A DNA stretch of 64,000 bases from Methanobrevibacter sp. (GTDB lineage Archaea; Methanobacteriota; Methanobacteria; Methanobacteriales; Methanobacteriaceae), in contig NZ_JAUNXR010000001.1 in NCBI RefSeq assembly GCF_030539665.1, positions 350,767-414,766 of the forward strand. Reading direction: 5' to 3'. Below the pieces are notes generated by a model, which had not been told where the DNA came from, ran no database searches, and saw nothing but the letters and a program-made list of their open reading frames with translations. The translations under genes and the position numbers were made by a program. How positions within the stretch are numbered: the stretch's first letter is position 1; each line of letters begins with the position of its first letter. Below, in pieces: positions 60,596 through 64,000 of this stretch.

Positions 60596-61807
60596 ATGGT
60601 TATAATTATTGGTTCAGGAGCAGGTGGTGGAATTCTTGCATATGAACTTTCAAAGGTTAACATTCCGGTTACAATAATTGATAAGGGGGATTATATAGAG
60701 ACTAATGATGGAATCAAACATTATGATGCCTATGACGAAAATATAGATCTGCTTACAACCACTTGTGTTGGAGGTTCCACTATCGTATCCATGGCCAATA
60801 TGGTTCGTGCATTGGACAATGAGCTTAATGACTATGGAATTGATTTGACAGATGAGTATGATTATGTGGAAAAGCTTATCAACGTTCATGAAATGGACGA
60901 TTCCCATATAGGGGACGGAACCAGACTATTTTTGGATGCTGCTGGTGAACTTGGTTTGAATGTATCTAAAATGCCAAAGGCAGTATATGAAGAGAAATGT
61001 GTTCAATGTGGAATGTGTGCATTGGGCTGTCCTGTAGATGGAAAATGGACTTCCAAATCATTTGTTGATGATGCAATTGAAAATGGAGCGCAATTGATAA
61101 CAGGGGCAGAAAATATTGGGATATTAACAGAAAACAACGCTGTTGCTGGTGTTAAATATTCAAAGGACGGGGAGGAATTTAAACTGCAATCAGATATTGT
61201 TGTCCTTTGTGCAGGGGCTATTAATTCTCCATTATATTTGAGAAAATTGGGCATTTCAAATGCAGGTAGAAAATTATTCTTCGATCCTTTCGTAACCATC
61301 GGTGGCGTCATCAAGGGAATTAACTTTAACAAGGAACTCCAGATGGCAGGGCTTGTAATTGGTGATAATTTTGTCCTTTCCCCTCATTTCTCCTCATTTA
61401 TCAGGGATAAAATTCATGATGAGACAGTAAGCAATGAGGATATATTGGCAATTATGGTAAAGACTCCTGACGATGGAAAGGGCTACATTAACGATGATGG
61501 CAGTGTTGTAAAGGAAAATACAATCAATGACATTCGTTATATGGCTGAAGGCTGTGCAGCGGCAGGCATGATTCTGGAAAAAGCAGGGGTTGATGTAAAC
61601 ACCATTAAATCCACAGTTTACAGGGGAGCGCATCCTGGTGGTTCAGCAGCTATTGGGGAAATAGTTGACAGCAACTTGGAAACCTCTATTGAGGGTTTGT
61701 TTGTTGACGATGCAAGCGTACTTCCAATATCTCCAGGAAAACCGCCGATTTTAACAATACTTGCACTTTCAAAAAGATTGGCGGATTATTTAAAAATAGA
61801 AAATTAA
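60596..61807 (+). CDS. GMC-like FAD oxidoreductase with ferredoxin-type cysteine motif
   Basis: A 403-residue flavoprotein. N-terminal FAD motif IIGSGAGGGILAYELS, the GMC-type CVGGSTIVSMANM loop, and the C-terminal block RGAHPGGSAAIGEIVDS with LFVDDASVLPISPGKPP. Inside it, Cys135, Cys138, Cys141 and Cys145 followed by Pro (CVQCGMCALGCP) form a complete [4Fe-4S] ferredoxin motif. It could pass electrons from an alcohol or sugar-like substrate to ferredoxin. Substrate unknown. The protein is shorter than classic GMC enzymes. ATG 60596 follows AGGTGTGAT. It is alone between the divergent tldD and convergent pyrI. Confidence 0.83.
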   Translation: MVIIIGSGAGGGILAYELSKVNIPVTIIDKGDYIETNDGIKHYDAYDENIDLLTTTCVGGSTIVSMANMVRALDNELNDYGIDLTDEYDYVEKLINVHEMDDSHIGDGTRLFLDAAGELGLNVSKMPKAVYEEKCVQCGMCALGCPVDGKWTSKSFVDDAIENGAQLITGAENIGILTENNAVAGVKYSKDGEEFKLQSDIVVLCAGAINSPLYLRKLGISNAGRKLFFDPFVTIGGVIKGINFNKELQMAGLVIGDNFVLSPHFSSFIRDKIHDETVSNEDILAIMVKTPDDGKGYINDDGSVVKENTINDIRYMAEGCAAAGMILEKAGVDVNTIKSTVYRGAHPGGSAAIGEIVDSNLETSIEGLFVDDASVLPISPGKPPILTILALSKRLADYLKIEN

Positions 61808-61812
61808 GAAGA

Positions 61813-62292
61813 TTATTCGAATTGTTTTTCGATATCTTCTGTTTTTATCAATTTTTCACAATAATGGCACCTGACTACAGGAGGATATTTTTCAACAACT
61901 GTAAATTTAGGTGTTATTGGTTCATTTATATTGTTTGTGATACATTTTGAATTGGTACATTTTATCAAACCAGTAATCTTATTTGGAAGAATGATTTTTT
62001 CTTTTTTCACTGGTTTATAATCACGAATAATATTAATGGTCGCTTTTGGAGCTATCAATGCTATCTGATTAATTTCTTCAGAGTCCAATTCTCTATTTTC
62101 TATTTTTAAAATATCTTTTCTCCCAATTTCCTTTGAAGATACATTCATAGCTATTGTAACGTTTTTTGTTTCTGAATTTGGAAGGTTCAATATTTTAAGA
62201 ATATGTAATGCACCATTTGCTGTAATATGGTCAATTACAGTACCGTTTTCAATTGCTTTGATTTTTAGTTCGGATTTTTTAAGTTTATCCAT
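61813..62292 (-). CDS. pyrI: Aspartate carbamoyltransferase regulatory subunit
   Basis: Zinc-binding regulatory chain of ATCase, 159 residues. N-terminal allosteric nucleotide domain ([20 protein letters not shown], with [10 protein letters not shown]) and C-terminal zinc domain with CTNSKC and CHYC cysteine pairs. ATG 62292 follows AAGGTTATTTT. It lies 12 bases after the flavodoxin stop on the same strand; the catalytic gene pyrB is not in the window. Confidence 0.95.
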   Translation of the reverse strand: MDKLKKSELKIKAIENGTVIDHITANGALHILKILNLPNSETKNVTIAMNVSSKEIGRKDILKIENRELDSEEINQIALIAPKATINIIRDYKPVKKEKIILPNKITGLIKCTNSKCITNNINEPITPKFTVVEKYPPVVRCHYCEKLIKTEDIEKQFE

Positions 62293-62304
62293 AAAATAAC
62301 CTTT

Positions 62305-62796
62305 TTATTTATATATTTTTAAGTCTAAAATGTCTATAATACTTTCAGCATCTCTCATGAGTCTGTTCATGTCCTTATCTTTTGTTTTTATTGTAAATGT
62401 TTCAACAACACGTCCTCCACGAGCTTTGACTTTTTTTTCAAGTTTTTCAATGGTTGCAGCTCCGCCGGAAGAGGTCATTGTTGTAAATAGGATAACATCC
62501 TTTCTTCTCAAGTCACATGAATCGATAATTGTGCTGATTGCAGGACTTGGTTTGGATGCCCATACTGGTGTTCCTATATATATTAAGTCATAATTTTCCA
62601 GATTGAGTGTTGGTGGATAAATTTCAGTTTTATTTTCACGAAATGCGTCAAAAGATGCGGTTAGCCTGTTTTTAAATCCATCTCTTGGTTTCAAGTCTTG
62701 AATCATAACTATATCCGCATTTAGATTATATGCCAATACCTTTGAAATTATTTCTGTAGATCCACTTTCTGAATAGTATATTATTAAAGTTTTCAT
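62305..62796 (-). CDS. Flavodoxin
   Basis: A 163-residue FMN protein: YYSESGSTEIISKVL (phosphate loop SESGSTE), IGTPVWASKPSPAIS, and ILFTTMTSSGGAATIEKLEK. A small redox carrier, possibly replacing ferredoxin. ATG 62796 follows AAGGAGAG; it starts 11 bases after the argC stop and precedes pyrI, so the three form one run of minus-strand genes with no obvious common pathway. Confidence 0.9.
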   Translation of the reverse strand: MKTLIIYYSESGSTEIISKVLAYNLNADIVMIQDLKPRDGFKNRLTASFDAFRENKTEIYPPTLNLENYDLIYIGTPVWASKPSPAISTIIDSCDLRRKDVILFTTMTSSGGAATIEKLEKKVKARGGRVVETFTIKTKDKDMNRLMRDAESIIDILDLKIYK

Positions 62797-62806
62797 CTGA
62801 CTCTCC

Positions 62807-63826
62807 TTATGGGTGAAGGCCGAAATGTGTTAAACCTGTTTGTTCTGGAAGTCCAAGTAAGATGTTCATATTGTGGATTGCCTGACCTGATGCTCCTTTA
62901 ACAAGATTATCGATTACGGATAACATTACAAGTCTTCCGGTTTCATCTATTTCAAATCCGCCAATATGGGCAAAGTTGGATCCGCGAACAGAACTTAGGT
63001 GTGGGATTTCCCCTTCATCCATAATTTTAATAAAATATTCATCACCATATTCTTTTTGATATAGTTCCCTAATCTCTTCAGGTGTTATATCTTCATTTTC
63101 TTCATTTAAAAAGCTATGGCTTGTTGTTTGTATTCCACGAATTACAGGGACCAAATGAGGGGTAAATGAAACTTTAACGCCTTCAAATCCTTTCAATTCT
63201 TGTTGAATTTCAGACATGTGCCTATGGGTTGAAATTTTATAAGGATTTACATTGTCCGCAATATTGGGATAATGTGTTGTTTCGCTTGGATTAACTCCAG
63301 CACCACTGACTCCAGTTTTTGAATCAATAACTATTCTATCAACAATATTGTTTTTAATTAAAGGGTATGATGAGAGAATAGCTCCTGTTGGGAAACATCC
63401 TGGGTTAGCTACCAGATTTGCCTTTTTGATTTCATCCCTGTATATTTCAGGAAGTCCATATACGGCTTCAGCATCGCTGGTGTGCTCCATCCCATACCAT
63501 TTCTCATAGACGTCTCTTGATTTGTATCTGTAATCTCCACTTAGGTCAATTACCTTTGCACCAGTTTCTAAAATGTCTGGGACAATTTTCATTGAAGCTC
63601 CATGTGGAGTTGCTGTAAACACAATGTCTGCTTCTAGTTCGGATGGCTGCTTGTTCTTAAAAACAAGTCCTGAATCTCTAATATGTGGGTGTATTTTATG
63701 AGCTTCCACTCCATCATATTGTCTGGATGTAATTTCTGTAACTTCCACTTCGGGATGGTTTAAGAGCATCCTTAGAAGTTCTCCACCTGTATATCCGCTT
63801 GCACCTACAATAGCTACGTTTGTCAT
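62807..63826 (-). CDS. argC: N-acetyl-gamma-glutamyl-phosphate reductase
   Basis: NADPH-dependent step of arginine synthesis, 339 residues. Rossmann motif [18 protein letters not shown], catalytic Cys in [30 protein letters not shown], and [11 protein letters not shown] with the active-site His. The frame extends to 63841, but GTGATTAAA there is the Shine-Dalgarno for ATG 63826. It begins one base after the stop of the upstream gene that runs off the window. It provides arginine for PdaD. Confidence 0.95.
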   Translation of the reverse strand: MTNVAIVGASGYTGGELLRMLLNHPEVEVTEITSRQYDGVEAHKIHPHIRDSGLVFKNKQPSELEADIVFTATPHGASMKIVPDILETGAKVIDLSGDYRYKSRDVYEKWYGMEHTSDAEAVYGLPEIYRDEIKKANLVANPGCFPTGAILSSYPLIKNNIVDRIVIDSKTGVSGAGVNPSETTHYPNIADNVNPYKISTHRHMSEIQQELKGFEGVKVSFTPHLVPVIRGIQTTSHSFLNEENEDITPEEIRELYQKEYGDEYFIKIMDEGEIPHLSSVRGSNFAHIGGFEIDETGRLVMLSVIDNLVKGASGQAIHNMNILLGLPEQTGLTHFGLHP

Positions 63827-63827
63827 T

Positions 63828-63998
63828 TTAATCACAATCATCTAATTTATCTTTAAAGTCAGTATTTTTAATTTTTTTAATAATTTTACAGCTGCTGTCC
63901 AGCTTTGCATCATGATAAACATTCACACGTTCAACCTTAGCTTTAAGACCTCTCTTATTAATTTCCTCTTGGATTTTTTCCTCGTTATGGCATTGGTC
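63828..63998 (-). CDS. C-terminal fragment of an unidentified protein
   Basis: On the minus strand the frame is open from the window edge to TAA at 63828-63830, giving 56 residues ending in [12 protein letters not shown]. Visible parts are [19 protein letters not shown] and [19 protein letters not shown], basic and helical. Too short to assign. Its stop is one base from the argC ATG, and its last codons include the argC Shine-Dalgarno, so it is the upstream gene of the argC operon. Confidence 0.6.
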   Translation of the reverse strand, partial: DQCHNEEKIQEEINKRGLKAKVERVNVYHDAKLDSSCKIIKKIKNTDFKDKLDDCD

Positions 63999-64000
63999 AG

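Overview
The window is a chromosomal stretch of a methanogenic archaeon, most likely a Methanobrevibacter or close relative (order Methanobacteriales). Evidence: very AT-rich DNA; archaeal RNA polymerase with both large subunits split (B''/B' and A'/A''); archaeal EF-2, EF-1alpha, aIF5A, aRF1, S12/S7/S10/L30e; archaeal tRNA enzymes Trm56 and Taw1; pyruvoyl arginine decarboxylase; and CfbE, which makes coenzyme F430 and is specific to methanogens and methanotrophic archaea. No insertion sequence, prophage, CRISPR array, rRNA operon or replication origin is visible.

Layout. 1-4.4 kb: end of a cobamide gene pair (cobZ-like, cobS), Trm56, DUF763, a small unknown gene, FKBP isomerase and a divergent fumarase-beta-like gene. 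4.7-7.2 kb: an 849-residue repeat protein with a C-terminal zincin motif, not recognised. 7.3-12 kb: korDABC-sucC (reductive carbon fixation to 2-oxoglutarate) and a flavoprotein. 12-16.6 kb: Taw1, tpiA-pgk, thiM-thiE. 16.7-31.7 kb: the information-processing block: five tRNAs, rpoH, rpoB''-B'-A'-A''-rpl30e-nusA, rpsL-rpsG-fusA-tuf-rpsJ and two identical tRNA-Ser genes. 31.6-39.8 kb: cbiJ, a Ca-type P-ATPase, UPF0146, an acetyltransferase, a zinc-ribbon membrane protein, aRF1 and gdhA. 39.9-42.7 kb: accessory-looking small genes (winged helix, membrane protein plus TPR protein, another membrane protein, a possible gene relic). 42.7-50.6 kb: PyrE-like regulator, Gfo/Idh oxidoreductase, hemC, cfbE, NADP phosphatase/NAD kinase, pdaD, aIF5A, agmatinase. 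50.8-64 kb: ornithine cyclodeaminase-type enzyme, adenine deaminase, DUF447, SIS protein, LiaF-like protein, flavin reductase, Hsp20 with a hendecad-repeat N-terminus, NOG1-type GTPase, AMMECR1, TldD, a GMC-like flavoprotein carrying a ferredoxin-type cysteine motif, pyrI, flavodoxin, argC and the end of one more gene.

Functional themes. Tetrapyrrole genes recur (cobZ/cobS, cbiJ, hemC, cfbE). pdaD, speB and aIF5A sit together and link arginine to polyamines and to hypusine modification. Many genes use a GGTGAT-type Shine-Dalgarno about four bases before the start, which creates false in-frame GTG starts; starts here are set accordingly.

The least explained items are: the repeat/zincin protein (4680-7229); a nine-codon upstream ORF plus hairpin in the rpoB'' leader; a 26-base palindrome next to the TATA box of an apparently leaderless small gene (2703-2728); a possible pseudoknot or hairpin switch upstream of tuf; two palindromes upstream of hemC; and the Hsp20 and GMC domain additions. 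All functional statements rest on sequence reading and family knowledge; no database search was run.
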